Source of the DNA: Cellulomonas sp. Root485
GTDB lineage: Bacteria > Actinomycetota > Actinomycetes > Actinomycetales > Cellulomonadaceae
DNA: 64,000 bases
NCBI RefSeq assembly: GCF_001426705.1
Contig: NZ_LMFC01000001.1
Span: 175,789-239,788, forward strand
Reading direction: 5' to 3'
The position numbers and the translations under genes are program-made. The stretch's first letter is position 1. Every line of letters starts with the position of its first letter. Positions 43,618 to 52,649 of the stretch are shown here, piece by piece. A model generated the notes under the pieces. It did not search any database. It worked only from the letters and a program-made list of their open reading frames with translations, and had not been told where the DNA came from.

Positions 43618-45165
43618 ATGACCGACACAGCAGTCACCACGCAGGACCCGGCACCCATCGTCGCGATGACCGGGATCTCCATCACGTTCCCCGGGGTCAA
43701 GGCGCTCGACGGCGTCGACTTCCGGCTGTTCCCCGGCGAGGTGCACGCCCTGATGGGCGAGAACGGTGCCGGGAAGTCCACCCTCATCAAGGCCCTCACC
43801 GGCGTCTACACGGTCGACTCCGGGTCGATCGTCATCGACGGCGAGGAGCGCACGTTCGCCGGTCCCGCGCAGGCGCAGGCCGCGGGGATCAGCACCGTCT
43901 ACCAAGAGGTCAACCTCTGCGACAACCTGTCGGTGGCCGAGAACATCATGCTGGGCCACGAGGTCCGCCGCGCCGGGGTGGTCGACTGGCGGCGTACCCG
44001 CAGCGCTGCCCGCGAGCACCTGCGGACCATGAACCTCGACATCGACCCGAAGTCGTCGCTGTCGTCCCACTCGCTGGCGGTCCAGCAGCTGGTCGCGATC
44101 TCGCGTGCCATGGTCGTCGACGCCCGGGTGCTCATCCTCGACGAGCCGACGTCCAGCCTCGACGCCGACGAGGTCGCCCGGCTGTTCGACGTCGTGCGCG
44201 CCCTGCGCGACCGCGGCGTCGCCATCCTGTTCGTCTCCCACTTCCTCGACCAGGTGTACGAGATCAGCGACCGCATGACGGTCCTGCGCAACGGCGCGCT
44301 GGTGGGGGAGTACCGCACGGCGGACCTGGACCGGGTCGAGCTGGTGCAGAAGATGATCGGCCGCGCGCTCGCCGTGCTCGAGGAGCTCGAGGAGGCCCCG
44401 AAGCGGTCCGTCGCCGAGCGGTCCGACACGCAGCCGTTCGTGCAGGCCATCGGTCTGGGGCGCAAGGGCACCATCGAGCCGTTCGACCTCGACGTGTACG
44501 CCGGTGAGGTCGTCGGGCTCGCGGGTCTGCTCGGCTCCGGCCGCACGGAGCTCGCGCGCCTGCTCTACGGCGCGGACCACGCGGACTCGGGCGAGCTCCG
44601 GGTCGAGGGGGTCACGACGAAGATGCGGACCCCGCGCAACGCCCTGGCGCGCGGCATCGTCTACTCCTCGGAGAGCCGCAAGACCGAGGGCATCGTCGGG
44701 GACCTGACGGTGCGCGAGAACATCGTGCTGGGCCTCCAGGCCGACCGCGGCTGGCTGCGCCGGGTCTCGAAGCGCAAGTCCGACGAGGTCGTGAACCGCT
44801 ACATCGAGACGCTGGGCATCCGCCCGGCCAACCCCGAGGCGATCGCCGGCAACCTGTCCGGCGGCAACCAGCAGAAGGTGCTGCTCGCGCGGTGGCTCGC
44901 CACCGCCCCGAAGCTCCTGCTCCTCGACGAGCCCACCCGCGGGATCGACGTCGGCGCCAAGGCCGAGATCCAGAAGCTCGTCGCCGACCTCGCCGCGCAG
45001 GGCATGGCCGTGGTGTTCATCTCGGCCGAGCTCGAGGAGGTCCTGCGCCTCTCCCACCGCATCGCGGTGCTGCGCGACCGCCGCAAGGTCGCCGAGATCA
45101 CCAACAACGACGACGTCACCACCGACGACGTCGTCCACCTCATCGCGAGCGGAGGGCAGTCATGA
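43618..45165 (+). CDS. Sugar ABC importer ATPase with two ATP-binding domains (YtfR type)
   Basis: This 515-residue protein has two fused ABC domains. The first (about 15-245) has Walker A GENGAGKST, Walker B VLILDEPTSSLD and a degenerate signature (SLAVQQLVAISRA). The second (about 260-505) has a relaxed Walker A (GLLGSGRTE), full signature NLSGGNQQKVLLARWL and Walker B LLLLDEPTRGID. This asymmetry is normal in the CUT2 monosaccharide importers (RbsA, AraG, YtfR). It energises the permeases downstream, and its stop overlaps the first one by ATGA. Confidence 0.94.
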   Translation: MTDTAVTTQDPAPIVAMTGISITFPGVKALDGVDFRLFPGEVHALMGENGAGKSTLIKALTGVYTVDSGSIVIDGEERTFAGPAQAQAAGISTVYQEVNLCDNLSVAENIMLGHEVRRAGVVDWRRTRSAAREHLRTMNLDIDPKSSLSSHSLAVQQLVAISRAMVVDARVLILDEPTSSLDADEVARLFDVVRALRDRGVAILFVSHFLDQVYEISDRMTVLRNGALVGEYRTADLDRVELVQKMIGRALAVLEELEEAPKRSVAERSDTQPFVQAIGLGRKGTIEPFDLDVYAGEVVGLAGLLGSGRTELARLLYGADHADSGELRVEGVTTKMRTPRNALARGIVYSSESRKTEGIVGDLTVRENIVLGLQADRGWLRRVSKRKSDEVVNRYIETLGIRPANPEAIAGNLSGGNQQKVLLARWLATAPKLLLLDEPTRGIDVGAKAEIQKLVADLAAQGMAVVFISAELEEVLRLSHRIAVLRDRRKVAEITNNDDVTTDDVVHLIASGGQS

Positions 45166-46211
45166 GCTCCGTCATGAGTTCGGCCGGTGCCATCACCCGG
45201 CACCGGTTGTTCTGGCCCGTCGTCGCGCTGGCCGTGCTGGTGCTGGCCTGCGTGCTGAAGTCGAACACCTTCCTCAACATCACGGTCCTGGACGGGCACC
45301 TGTACGGCGGCCCGATCGACATCGTGCGGCGCTCCAGCGTGCTGCTGCTGGTGGCCCTGGGCATGACGCTCGTCATCGCGACGCGCGGCATCGACCTGTC
45401 CGTCGGCGCCGTCATGGCGATCGCCGGGGCGGTCGCCCTGTCCCAGATCGCGGCCTCGGACAACCCGGAGTCGCTCGCCGTCGTGCTGTCCGCCATCGGC
45501 AGCGCGCTCCTGGTCTGCCTCCTGATCGGGGTGTTCAACGGGTTCCTCGTCGCGGTGGTCGGGATCCAGCCGATCATCGCCACCCTCGTGATCATGACCG
45601 CCGGCCGGGGCATCGCGATGCTCATCACCGGCGGCCAGATCACCACCGTGACCAGCGCCCCGTACAAGACGATCGCCACCGGCTACTGGCTGGGGCTGCC
45701 CGTCGCGGCGCTCATCGCCGGGTTCTTCTTCGTCGCCATGGCCCTCATCACGCGTCGCACGGCGCTCGGGGTGCTCATCGAGTCGGTCGGCATCAACCCC
45801 GTCGCCTCGCGGCTGGCCGGCGTGCGGGCCCGGACGATCATCTGGACCGTCTACATCCTGTGCGCGTTCTTCGCATGCGTCGCCGGGTTCATCCGCAGCT
45901 CCGACATCATGGCGGCCGACGCCAACAACGTGGGGCTGTTCATCGAGCTCGACGCCATCCTCGCGGTGGTCATCGGTGGCACCTCGCTGGCGGGCGGCAA
46001 GTTCTCGCTGGTCGGCACGCTGGTCGGGGTCCTGGTGATCACGACGCTCACGTTCTCGGTGACGATCCTGGGCGTCCCCGCCAACGCGGTCTCCTTGTTC
46101 AAGGCCCTCGTCGTCATCCTGGTCTGCCTGCTCCAGTCGCCCGTCGTCCGGCAGAAGCTGCGGAAACGACGAGTTGTGGCGGCCCCTGCTCCCGTGGAGG
46201 TCCCGGCCTGA
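45162..46211 (+). CDS. Sugar ABC importer permease (YtfT type)
   Basis: This 349-residue CUT2 permease has about ten hydrophobic segments and the family's core loop LVIATRGIDLSVGAVMAIAG (residues 71-90) and the SSDIMAADANNVGLFIELDA and GGTSLAGGKFSLVG segments. It starts at ATG 45162, overlapping the ATPase stop; a second in-frame ATG lies four codons later. Its stop is shared with the next permease gene (TGATG). Two different permease genes are the usual YtfT/YjfF arrangement. Confidence 0.93.
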   Translation: MSSVMSSAGAITRHRLFWPVVALAVLVLACVLKSNTFLNITVLDGHLYGGPIDIVRRSSVLLLVALGMTLVIATRGIDLSVGAVMAIAGAVALSQIAASDNPESLAVVLSAIGSALLVCLLIGVFNGFLVAVVGIQPIIATLVIMTAGRGIAMLITGGQITTVTSAPYKTIATGYWLGLPVAALIAGFFFVAMALITRRTALGVLIESVGINPVASRLAGVRARTIIWTVYILCAFFACVAGFIRSSDIMAADANNVGLFIELDAILAVVIGGTSLAGGKFSLVGTLVGVLVITTLTFSVTILGVPANAVSLFKALVVILVCLLQSPVVRQKLRKRRVVAAPAPVEVPA

Positions 46212-47239
46212 TGGCGACCGACCAGCTCACCCCTTCGAAGGTGCCCACGGACGCGCGAGCGTCCCTCGGCTCCCGTGTCCGACGCTTCCGCATCGACGAG
46301 CGGTACATCCCCGTCCTGGGCACGGTCGTCGTCCTGGTCGCGATGCTCATCATCGGCGGCTCCAGGTACGAGAACTTCCTCACCGGCCGCGTCATGGCCA
46401 ACGTGCTCATCAACAACTCGTTCCTCGTGGTGATCGCCGTCGGCATGACGTTCGTGATCCTCACCGGGGGGATCGACCTGTCCGTCGGCGCCGTCGTGGC
46501 GCTGTCCGGCTGCGTCGCGGCCTGGATGTTCACGCACGGCTACGGTGCCGCGGTCACGATCCCGGCGGTCATCCTCGTCGGCGCCGTCATCGGGCTCGTC
46601 GTCGGCGTGATGGTCCACGTGTTCGAGATACAACCCTTCATCGCCACCCTGGCCGCCATGTTCCTGGCCCGGGGGCTCTGCTACATCGTGGCGCCCAAGT
46701 CCATCCCCATCACCGACCCGACCATCGTGTCGCTCGCCCGGACGCGCTGGGGCACCGACGACGGCCTGGTCATCACGCCGAGCGGCGTCATCGCGCTGGC
46801 CGTCGTGGCCATCGCGTTCGTGACGCTGCACTACACGCGGTTCGGTCGCACGGTCTACGCGATCGGCGGCAGCGAGCAGTCCGCGAAGCTCATGGGTCTG
46901 CCCGTGGCCCGCACCAAGGTGCTGGTGTACGTCATCAGCGGCACCTGTGCGGGGCTCGGCGGCCTGCTGTTCGCGATCTTCTCGCGGTCCGGCTACGCGC
47001 TGACCGGTGTCGGCATGGAGCTCGACGCCATCGCCGCGGTGGTCATCGGCGGCACCCTGCTGACCGGTGGCAGCGGCTTCGTCCTGGGGTCCGTCCTCGG
47101 CGTGCTGGTGCTGGGCCTGATCCAGACGATCATCACGTTCGAGGGCACCCTGAGCTCGTGGTGGACCAAGATCTTCATCGGCGCCCTGCTGCTGATCTTC
47201 GTGGTCCTGCAGCGCCTGCTGGTCATCCGCCGCCGCTAG
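46211..47239 (+). CDS. Sugar ABC importer permease (YjfF type)
   Basis: This 342-residue CUT2 permease has the core loop FVILTGGIDLSVGAVVALSG (about 78-97), FEIQPFIATLAAMFLARGL and the AIAAVVIGGTLLTGGSGFVLG segment. It forms the heterodimer with the YtfT-type permease whose stop its start overlaps by one base. It is the last gene of the importer operon; a nested inverted repeat separates it from the convergent trkA gene. Confidence 0.93.
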   Translation: MATDQLTPSKVPTDARASLGSRVRRFRIDERYIPVLGTVVVLVAMLIIGGSRYENFLTGRVMANVLINNSFLVVIAVGMTFVILTGGIDLSVGAVVALSGCVAAWMFTHGYGAAVTIPAVILVGAVIGLVVGVMVHVFEIQPFIATLAAMFLARGLCYIVAPKSIPITDPTIVSLARTRWGTDDGLVITPSGVIALAVVAIAFVTLHYTRFGRTVYAIGGSEQSAKLMGLPVARTKVLVYVISGTCAGLGGLLFAIFSRSGYALTGVGMELDAIAAVVIGGTLLTGGSGFVLGSVLGVLVLGLIQTIITFEGTLSSWWTKIFIGALLLIFVVLQRLLVIRRR

Positions 47240-47247
47240 CCCGACGT

Positions 47248-47315
47248 CGAGCTCGGTGGTTCGCGCCCGGCTCGGTGGTTGCAGCCACCGAGCTCGGCCC
47301 GAACCACCGAGCTCG
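47248..47315. terminator. Nested inverted repeat between convergent importer and potassium-uptake genes
   Basis: An outer perfect 16-base stem (CGAGCTCGGTGGTTCG at 47248-47263 with 47300-47315) encloses an inner nine-base stem (GCTCGGTGG at 47270-47278 with 47285-47293) on a six-base loop. The unit CTCGGTGG thus appears four times, two in each direction. It most likely terminates both messages. Confidence 0.6.
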
Positions 47316-47320
47316 GTGCG

Positions 47321-48028
47321 TCAGGGGCGCGCCGCGAAGCGTTCCAGCAGGTCCGCGTGGCCCGACACGATGATCAGGTCGTTGCCCGACAGGCGCGTGT
47401 CCGGGGTCGCGTAGACGAAGTCGATGCCCGGGCTCTTCACGCCGATCACGGTCACGCCGTAGCGCTCGCGCACCTTGGACTGCGCGAGCGTGAACCCCTG
47501 CGTCTCCTTGGGCGGGCGCATCTTGACGATGGTGAACCCGTCCTCGACCTCGATGTAGTCGAGCAGCTTGCCGGACACCAGGTGGGCCACGCGCGCGCCG
47601 GCGTCGGCCTCGGGGAGCACCACGTGGTGCGCACCGATGCGCTGCAGGATGCGCGCGTGCTCGTTGCTCACGGCCTTGGCCCAGATCTGCGGGACGCCGA
47701 TGTCCACCAGGTTGCCGGTGATGAGCACCGACGCCTCGAGGTAGGACCCGACGCCGACGACCGCCACGGGGAACTCGCGCGCGCCGAGCTGCTCGAGCGC
47801 CTCGGGGTTGGCGGCGTCGGCCTCGACGAGCGCGATGCGGCCGGCCCACTGGGCGACCAGCTCGGGGTTGCGCTCGACGGCGAGCACGTCCTGGCCGAGC
47901 CGGTCCAGGGTCGCGGCGATGGAGGACCCGAACCGGCCGAGCCCGATGACGAGCACGCCCGAGTCCTTCTTCGGCGTGCGCGGTGCGTTCTGCGTCCCTT
48001 TGAGGGCGTCGCCAAACCTGTCAGCCAA
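47321..48028 (-). CDS. trkA: TrkA/KtrA-type potassium channel regulatory subunit
   Basis: This 235-residue cytoplasmic subunit gates potassium uptake by the membrane protein encoded just upstream. It has an N-terminal RCK Rossmann domain (VLVIGLGRFGSSIAATLDRL near 25-44; VAVVGVGSYLEAS), which binds ATP/ADP or NAD(H), and a C-terminal TrkA_C domain (about 150-235). The start is TTG at 48028, overlapping the trkH stop by eight bases, with AGAGAGG upstream on the minus strand; no ATG or GTG is available before the Rossmann strand. Confidence 0.93.
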   Translation of the reverse strand: MADRFGDALKGTQNAPRTPKKDSGVLVIGLGRFGSSIAATLDRLGQDVLAVERNPELVAQWAGRIALVEADAANPEALEQLGAREFPVAVVGVGSYLEASVLITGNLVDIGVPQIWAKAVSNEHARILQRIGAHHVVLPEADAGARVAHLVSGKLLDYIEVEDGFTIVKMRPPKETQGFTLAQSKVRERYGVTVIGVKSPGIDFVYATPDTRLSGNDLIIVSGHADLLERFAARP

Positions 48029-49397
48029 TGATCGGCCTCTCTTCTGGTAGCCGGATCACCCGACGACGGTTGCGCAGCGCGAGCGCGGCCGCAAGGGTCA
48101 TCGTGCCGGTCCGGCCGATGAACATGAGCACGGTGAGCACGTACTTCGCCGGGTCGGGGAGGTCCGGCGTGATGCCGGTGGACAGCCCGCACGTGGCGAA
48201 CGCGGAGATGACCTCGAAGAGCACCCTGTCGAGGGTCAGGTTGGTGATGGCCAGGAGAAGCAGCGACGAGACCAGCACCAGTGTCGCCGAGACCAGCGAG
48301 ACGGCGATCGCGACCTGCAGGGCCTCGCGCGGGATGCGCCGCCCGTAGGCCTCGACGTCCTTGTCGCCACGGCCCTCCGCGATGATCGCGAGCAGCATGA
48401 CGGCGAGCGTCGTCACCTTGATGCCACCCGCGGTCGACGCCGAGCCGCCACCGACGAACATGAGGGCGTCCATGAGGAGCCAGGTGCTCTCGTGCATCTC
48501 GCCGACGTCCACGGTGGAGAAGCCGCCGGACCGGGGCATGACCCCGGCGAACAGGGAGGCGAGCGCCGTGGCGCTGGGGCCCAGGGGCTTGAAGGTGTCC
48601 GGGTTGGTCCACTCGAAGGCCGCCACGAGGACCGATCCCGCGACGACGAGCGCGAGGCTGGTGGTCACCGTGAGCTTCGAGTGCAGGCTCCACCGCCGGG
48701 GCTCGCGCAGGCGCCGGGCCACGTTGAGGATCACGGGGAAGCCGAGCGAGCCGATGAACACGCCGATGATGATGGGCATCAGCACCCACCAGTCGGACAC
48801 GAACGGCTCCAGCCCGTACGGCGTCGGCACGAAGCCGGCGTTGTTGAACGCGGAGATCGCGTAGAAGATCGAGTGCCAGGCCGCCTCGCCCAGGTCCTCG
48901 TCGAACATGAGGAACCGCGGGAACAGGACCAGCGCGATGGTCAGCTCGAGCGCGACGGACGTGATGATGACGGTCCGGATCAGCGACCCGACCTCCCCGA
49001 GCCGCGTCTCCTTGGTCTCCGACGAGACCAGCAGCCGCTGCGTCAGGCCGATGCGCCGGGACACGGCCATGCCGAGCAGCGACGCGAGCGTCATCACGCC
49101 GAGGCCACCGATCTGGATGGCGACGAGGATGACGACGAGGCCCCACGCCGACCAGTACTCGCCGGTCGGGACCACGACCAGGCCGGTGACGGTGCTGGCG
49201 GAGGTCGCCGTGAACAGCGCGTCGACGAACGGGGCGCGCTGTCCGGTGGCCGTCGCCCACGGGGCGGAGAGGCCGAGCGTGATCGTGCCGATCACCAGGC
49301 CGAACACCCCGAGCGCGAGCCGGGCCGGGGACTGCCGTGCCGAACGGTCGACGTACTCGCGCCACCGCCACGCCACGCCCGGGCCACCCCGCGCCAT
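48021..49397 (-). CDS. trkH: TrkH/KtrB-family potassium uptake membrane protein
   Basis: This 458-residue protein has four pore-loop repeats whose selectivity-filter glycines are seen in TSASTVTGL, SAFNNAGF, MPRSGGFSTVDV and SAFATCGLSTG, each between two membrane helices. It moves potassium, perhaps with sodium or protons, and is gated by the RCK subunit encoded next. I start at ATG 49397, after GGGAGGTG, rather than at earlier in-frame codons with no hydrophobic or conserved sequence. The gene diverges from acuC across a 130-base gap. Confidence 0.94.
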   Translation of the reverse strand: MARGGPGVAWRWREYVDRSARQSPARLALGVFGLVIGTITLGLSAPWATATGQRAPFVDALFTATSASTVTGLVVVPTGEYWSAWGLVVILVAIQIGGLGVMTLASLLGMAVSRRIGLTQRLLVSSETKETRLGEVGSLIRTVIITSVALELTIALVLFPRFLMFDEDLGEAAWHSIFYAISAFNNAGFVPTPYGLEPFVSDWWVLMPIIIGVFIGSLGFPVILNVARRLREPRRWSLHSKLTVTTSLALVVAGSVLVAAFEWTNPDTFKPLGPSATALASLFAGVMPRSGGFSTVDVGEMHESTWLLMDALMFVGGGSASTAGGIKVTTLAVMLLAIIAEGRGDKDVEAYGRRIPREALQVAIAVSLVSATLVLVSSLLLLAITNLTLDRVLFEVISAFATCGLSTGITPDLPDPAKYVLTVLMFIGRTGTMTLAAALALRNRRRVIRLPEERPIIG

Positions 49398-49527
49398 CAC
49401 ACCTCCCGCAACCGGCCCGGCGCTCGCCGGTCGGGGCAACTCTGGCATGTCCCGGGCGTGTGGTTCGACCCGACAGGCACGGGCCCGTCGGATCGACAGC
49501 AGCGGCCCCGGGTGCGACGGTGAGCGC

Positions 49528-50715
49528 ATGACGTCGTCGGCACCCGTGCGCGTGGTCTGGTCGCGCGAGATGCTCGCGTACGACTTCGGCCACGGGCATC
49601 CCATGACGTCCGAGCGGCTGGACCTGACCATCCGGCTGGCCGAGGCGCTCGGGCTGCTGGTCGGCGACGACGTCGAGCTGGTCGGCGCCGAGATGGCCTC
49701 GGACGCCCTCCTGCAGACCGTCCACACGCCCGCCTACGTGGCCGCCGTGCACGCCGCGTCCACGGACGGCACCACCGATCCCGCGTTCGGCCTGGGCACG
49801 TCCGACGACCCGGTGTTCCCGGACATGCACGAGGCGTCGGCGCGCGTGGTGCAGGGGTCGGTCGACTCGGCGCTCGCGGTGTGGGAGGGGCGCGCACTGC
49901 ACGCCGTCAATGTCACCGGAGGGCTGCACCACGCGATGCCCGCGTCGGCGTCGGGGTTCTGCGTCTACAACGACGCGGCCGTCGCCATCCGGGCCCTCCT
50001 GGACGCGGGGGCCCAGCGCGTGGCCTACGTCGACATCGACGCGCACCACGGCGACGGGGTCCAGGCCGTGTTCTGGGACGACCCACGGGTGCTCACGGTC
50101 TCGGTGCACGAGACCGGGCAGGCCCTGTTCCCGGGGACCGGCCACGCCCGGGAGACGGGCGGCCCCGGCGCCGAGGGCACGGCAGTCAACGTCGCGCTCC
50201 CGTCCGGCACCGGTGACGCCGGCTGGCTGCGTGCGCTGGACGCCGTCGTGCCCCCCGTGGTGCGCGCGTTCGACCCGGACGTCCTGGTGACGCAGCACGG
50301 CTGCGACACCCACCTGCTGGACCCCCTGACGCACCTGCGGGTGAGCATCGACGGGCAGGTGCGCGCCGCGCACCTGCTGCACGACCTGGCGCACGAGGTC
50401 GCGGACGGTCGCTGGGTGGCGCTCGGCGGTGGGGGCTACGCCGTGGTCGACGTGGTGCCGCGGTCGTGGACGCACCTGCTCGGTATCGCGACGCACCATC
50501 CCGTCGACACGGGTTCGCAGGTCCCCGACGAGTGGCGCTCCCTGGTGCGAGAGCGGTACGGGCGGCTGGGGCCGGACCTGATGACGGACGGTCGCGACGC
50601 GCGGTTCAGCCCGTGGTCGGCCGGCTACGACCCGGGTGACGACGTCGACAGGTCCATCCGCGCCACCCGCACGGCCGTCTTCCCGTCCCTGGGCCTGGAC
50701 CCGGACCACGACTGA
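49528..50715 (+). CDS. acuC: Histone-deacetylase-family (AcuC-like) protein
   Basis: This 395-residue zinc hydrolase of the class-I deacetylase fold probably removes acetyl groups from lysines, for example those of acetyl-CoA synthetase. Catalytic and zinc features are in order: HTPAYVAAV, GGLHHAMPASASGFCVYNDA (His pair), VDIDAHHGDGVQ (Asp-His zinc site), TQHGCDTHLLDPLTHL (second Asp) and LGGGGYA near the end. It lies between Trk and the small HTH/bS22 genes, a neighbourhood I recall from other actinobacteria. The ribosome-binding site is weak. Confidence 0.93.
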   Translation: MTSSAPVRVVWSREMLAYDFGHGHPMTSERLDLTIRLAEALGLLVGDDVELVGAEMASDALLQTVHTPAYVAAVHAASTDGTTDPAFGLGTSDDPVFPDMHEASARVVQGSVDSALAVWEGRALHAVNVTGGLHHAMPASASGFCVYNDAAVAIRALLDAGAQRVAYVDIDAHHGDGVQAVFWDDPRVLTVSVHETGQALFPGTGHARETGGPGAEGTAVNVALPSGTGDAGWLRALDAVVPPVVRAFDPDVLVTQHGCDTHLLDPLTHLRVSIDGQVRAAHLLHDLAHEVADGRWVALGGGGYAVVDVVPRSWTHLLGIATHHPVDTGSQVPDEWRSLVRERYGRLGPDLMTDGRDARFSPWSAGYDPGDDVDRSIRATRTAVFPSLGLDPDHD

Positions 50716-50898
50716 CCGGGTGGGCGGCCGCCGCCGGGACGTCGCCGATGTCGGGGTTCGAGGCGGACAGGTTGGGCCGGACGAGCGACGTCCCAGGCGT
50801 CACCTCTATCCCACGCGTCCCACGCGCCACTACGCTGGTCCGGCACCCGCCGGGTGGGTGCGCGGGCCCGCCGCGCGCCGGGCGGAACGGAAGCGGAT

Positions 50899-51126
50899 AT
50901 GAGCGACCAGCGCGACCAGCCGGGCCGCACGAGATTCCTCACGGTGCTCGAGGTTGCCGACGTCATGCGCGTCTCGAAGATGACCGTCTACCGCCTGCTG
51001 CACTCGGGCGAGCTGCCGGGCGTCCGCGTCGGCCGTTCGTTCCGCGTCCCGCAGGACGCGCTCGACCACTACCTCGCCACGTCGCCGGCTGTCGAGGCGC
51101 GTGAGCAGGATCGCAGGACGTCCTGA
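50899..51126 (+). CDS. Small excisionase-family (MerR-type) HTH protein
   Basis: This 75-residue protein is almost entirely one winged helix: FLTVLEVADVMRVSKMTVYR then LLHSGELPGVRVGRSFRVPQ and DALDHYL. This is the excisionase/BldC-like pattern, but it is a chromosomal housekeeping form with no integrase nearby. In actinobacteria I recall a protein like this upstream of the bS22 gene, as here (160 bases). Its targets are unknown. I start at ATG 50899, downstream of a GGAACGGAAGCGG stretch that includes the ribosome-binding site. Confidence 0.85.
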   Translation: MSDQRDQPGRTRFLTVLEVADVMRVSKMTVYRLLHSGELPGVRVGRSFRVPQDALDHYLATSPAVEAREQDRRTS

Positions 51127-51180
51127 TCGCCCGGGCGTCGCTCAGCGCTCCCGTCATCGCGTAAGGTAGAGCCTCGGACT

Positions 51181-51209
51181 TTGTTCGTGCGTGGTCGACT
51201 CGGTAGCAC
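51181..51209 (+). promoter_or_regulatory. Possible promoter of the bS22 gene
   Basis: TTGTTC (51181-51186) and TAGCAC (51204-51209) are 17 bases apart, giving a leader of about 70 bases before the bS22 start. The -10 box is a poor match. Confidence 0.3.
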
Positions 51210-51286
51210 TCGATCTCTTCTACGCGTCGATCGACCACCAGAACGGCCCGTCGCCGGGCCTCCATCGGAAGCGAAGTGAGGACCCC

Positions 51287-51385
51287 ATGGGCTCCGTCAT
51301 CAAGAAGCGCCGCAAGCGGATGGCCAAGAAGAAGCACCGCAAGCTGCTGCGCAAGACGCGTCACCAGCGTCGTAACAAGAAGTGA
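51287..51385 (+). CDS. Small ribosomal subunit protein bS22 (AURKAIP1/COX24 type)
   Basis: This is a 32-residue, very basic protein (MGSVIKKRRKRMAKKKHRK at its start) of the COX24/AURKAIP1 type that was identified as bS22 in actinobacterial 30S subunits. It has no acidic residue and 18 or more Lys/Arg. GTGAGG lies upstream of ATG 51287; the frame is open back to 51191 but that part does not resemble the family. A strong hairpin follows. Confidence 0.9.
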   Translation: MGSVIKKRRKRMAKKKHRKLLRKTRHQRRNKK

Positions 51386-51420
51386 GCCACGGCGGCCACC
51401 AGGCCGCCAGCTCCGACGAT

Positions 51421-51444
51421 CGGGCCCGGCACCTGCCGGGCCCG
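51421..51444 (+). terminator. Terminator after the bS22 gene
   Basis: CGGGCCCGGC (51421-51430) and its complement (51435-51444) form a ten-base stem with loop ACCT. Flanking ACGA/TCGT can extend it past a bulged T, and the sequence runs into TCGTGTTTCC, the most T-rich tail among hairpins in this window. Confidence 0.65.
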
Positions 51445-51465
51445 TCGTGTTTCCGCCGCGCGCCT

Positions 51466-51481
51466 TCTACATCGATGTAGA
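51466..51481. promoter_or_regulatory. Operator of the LacI gene at 51538, perfect palindrome
   Basis: TCTACATCGATGTAGA is a perfect 16-base palindrome 56 bases before the LacI start codon. Sites differing at one base occur twice in the divergent promoter at 57955 and 58054. It indicates autoregulation. Confidence 0.75.
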
Positions 51482-51537
51482 GTGGCGCTGGTCTGGGACT
51501 CTGTCCCTCGGCAGGGGCGCGCACCAGGGAGACAGCG

Positions 51538-52614
51538 ATGAGCACGGCCAAGCGGGGTTCCGCGGTGACGATGCACGAGGTCGCCGCGCGGGCGGGGGTG
51601 TCCATCAAGACCGTCTCCAACGTGGTCAACGGGTACCAGTACATCCGGCCCGCCACCAAGGAACGGGTCGAGGCCGCCATCGCCGACCTCGGGTACCAGG
51701 TGAACATCTCGGCGCGGAACCTGCGCCGCGGCCGGACCGGGATCATCGGGCTGGCCGTGCCGGAGCTGTCGCTGCCGTACTTCGCGGAGCTCGCCGACTC
51801 GGTCATCCGCGCGGCCGAGGCCCGCGGGCTGACCGTCCTCATCGAGCAGACCGGGTCCGTGCGCGAGCGCGAGCTCGACGTGCTCTCCGGGCAGCGTCGC
51901 CACCTCACCGACGGGCTGATCTTCTCGCCGCTGGAGCTCGGGCCGCAGGACGCCGAGGCGCTCCACGTCGACTTCCCGATGGTGCTGCTCGGTGAGCGCA
52001 TCTTCGGCGGGCCCGCGGACCACGTCACCATGAACAACGTCGAGGCCGCCCGCGCGGCGACGCAGCACCTCCTCGACCTGGGGCGCCGGCGCATCGCCGT
52101 GATCGGCGCGCACGAGGGGGAGACCGTCGGGTCCGCCGCGCTGCGCGTGCAGGGCTACCGGCAGGCGCTCGAGGAGGCCGGGCTGCCGGTGGACCCCGCG
52201 CTGATCGGTGAGGCGGGGCTGTGGCACCGCGCGACGGGCGCCGAGACGATGGAGCGGCTGCTGGACTCGGGCGTCGAGATCGACGCCGTGTTCGGCCTGA
52301 ACGACGCCCTCGCGCTGGGCGCGCTGCACGCGCTGCACGCGCGCCGGATCGACGTGCCGGGGCAGATCGCGGTGATCGGCTTCGACGACATCGAGGAGAC
52401 CGCCTACTCGTCGCCGACGCTGACGACGGTCGCCCCCGGGCGTGAGCAGATCGCGACGACGGCGGTCGACCTGCTGCTCGCGCGCATCGAGGAGCTCGAG
52501 CCCGGCAAGCCGTTCGTGCAGGTCATCACCGACTTCGAGATCATCGGCCGGGAGTCGACGCTGGGCGAGCGGGCGCCCGTGGCGGCCGTGCCGCCTGCGT
52601 CGCAGAGCGCCTGA
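51538..52614 (+). CDS. LacI-family repressor of the arabinan-type glycan locus
   Basis: This 358-residue repressor has the LacI HTH at about 10-32 (TMHEVAARAGVSIKTVSNVV), a hinge helix (NISARNLRRGRTG) and the sensor domain (IIGLAVPELSLPYFAELADS; VTMNNVEAARAATQHLLDLG; VFGLNDALALGALHALH; VIGFDDIEETAYSSPTLTTV). GGGAGA precedes the ATG. A perfect 16-base palindrome lies in its own promoter, and near-identical sites lie in the divergent promoter 6.5 kb downstream, which controls the importer and the GH27/GH51/GH43 genes. The ligand is probably an arabino-oligosaccharide or arabinose. Confidence 0.92.
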   Translation: MSTAKRGSAVTMHEVAARAGVSIKTVSNVVNGYQYIRPATKERVEAAIADLGYQVNISARNLRRGRTGIIGLAVPELSLPYFAELADSVIRAAEARGLTVLIEQTGSVRERELDVLSGQRRHLTDGLIFSPLELGPQDAEALHVDFPMVLLGERIFGGPADHVTMNNVEAARAATQHLLDLGRRRIAVIGAHEGETVGSAALRVQGYRQALEEAGLPVDPALIGEAGLWHRATGAETMERLLDSGVEIDAVFGLNDALALGALHALHARRIDVPGQIAVIGFDDIEETAYSSPTLTTVAPGREQIATTAVDLLLARIEELEPGKPFVQVITDFEIIGRESTLGERAPVAAVPPASQSA

Positions 52615-52622
52615 GACCTCGA

Positions 52623-52638
52623 CGGACCGAGCGGTCCG
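52623..52638. terminator. Short hairpin between convergent LacI and DUF624 genes
   Basis: CGGACC (52623-52628) and GGTCCG (52633-52638) form a six-base stem with loop GAGC in the 35-base gap. Confidence 0.35.
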
Positions 52639-52649
52639 GCGGCGGGCGG

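Noticed and set aside
47668..50709. 1013-codon minus-strand frame over trkH and acuC
   Set aside because: The composition is typical of an antisense shadow, and both strands already carry clear Trk and AcuC proteins there.
50899..51126. Excisionase-like protein as a sign of a mobile element
   Set aside because: No integrase or attachment site is near, and the gene lies in a conserved housekeeping neighbourhood beside bS22.
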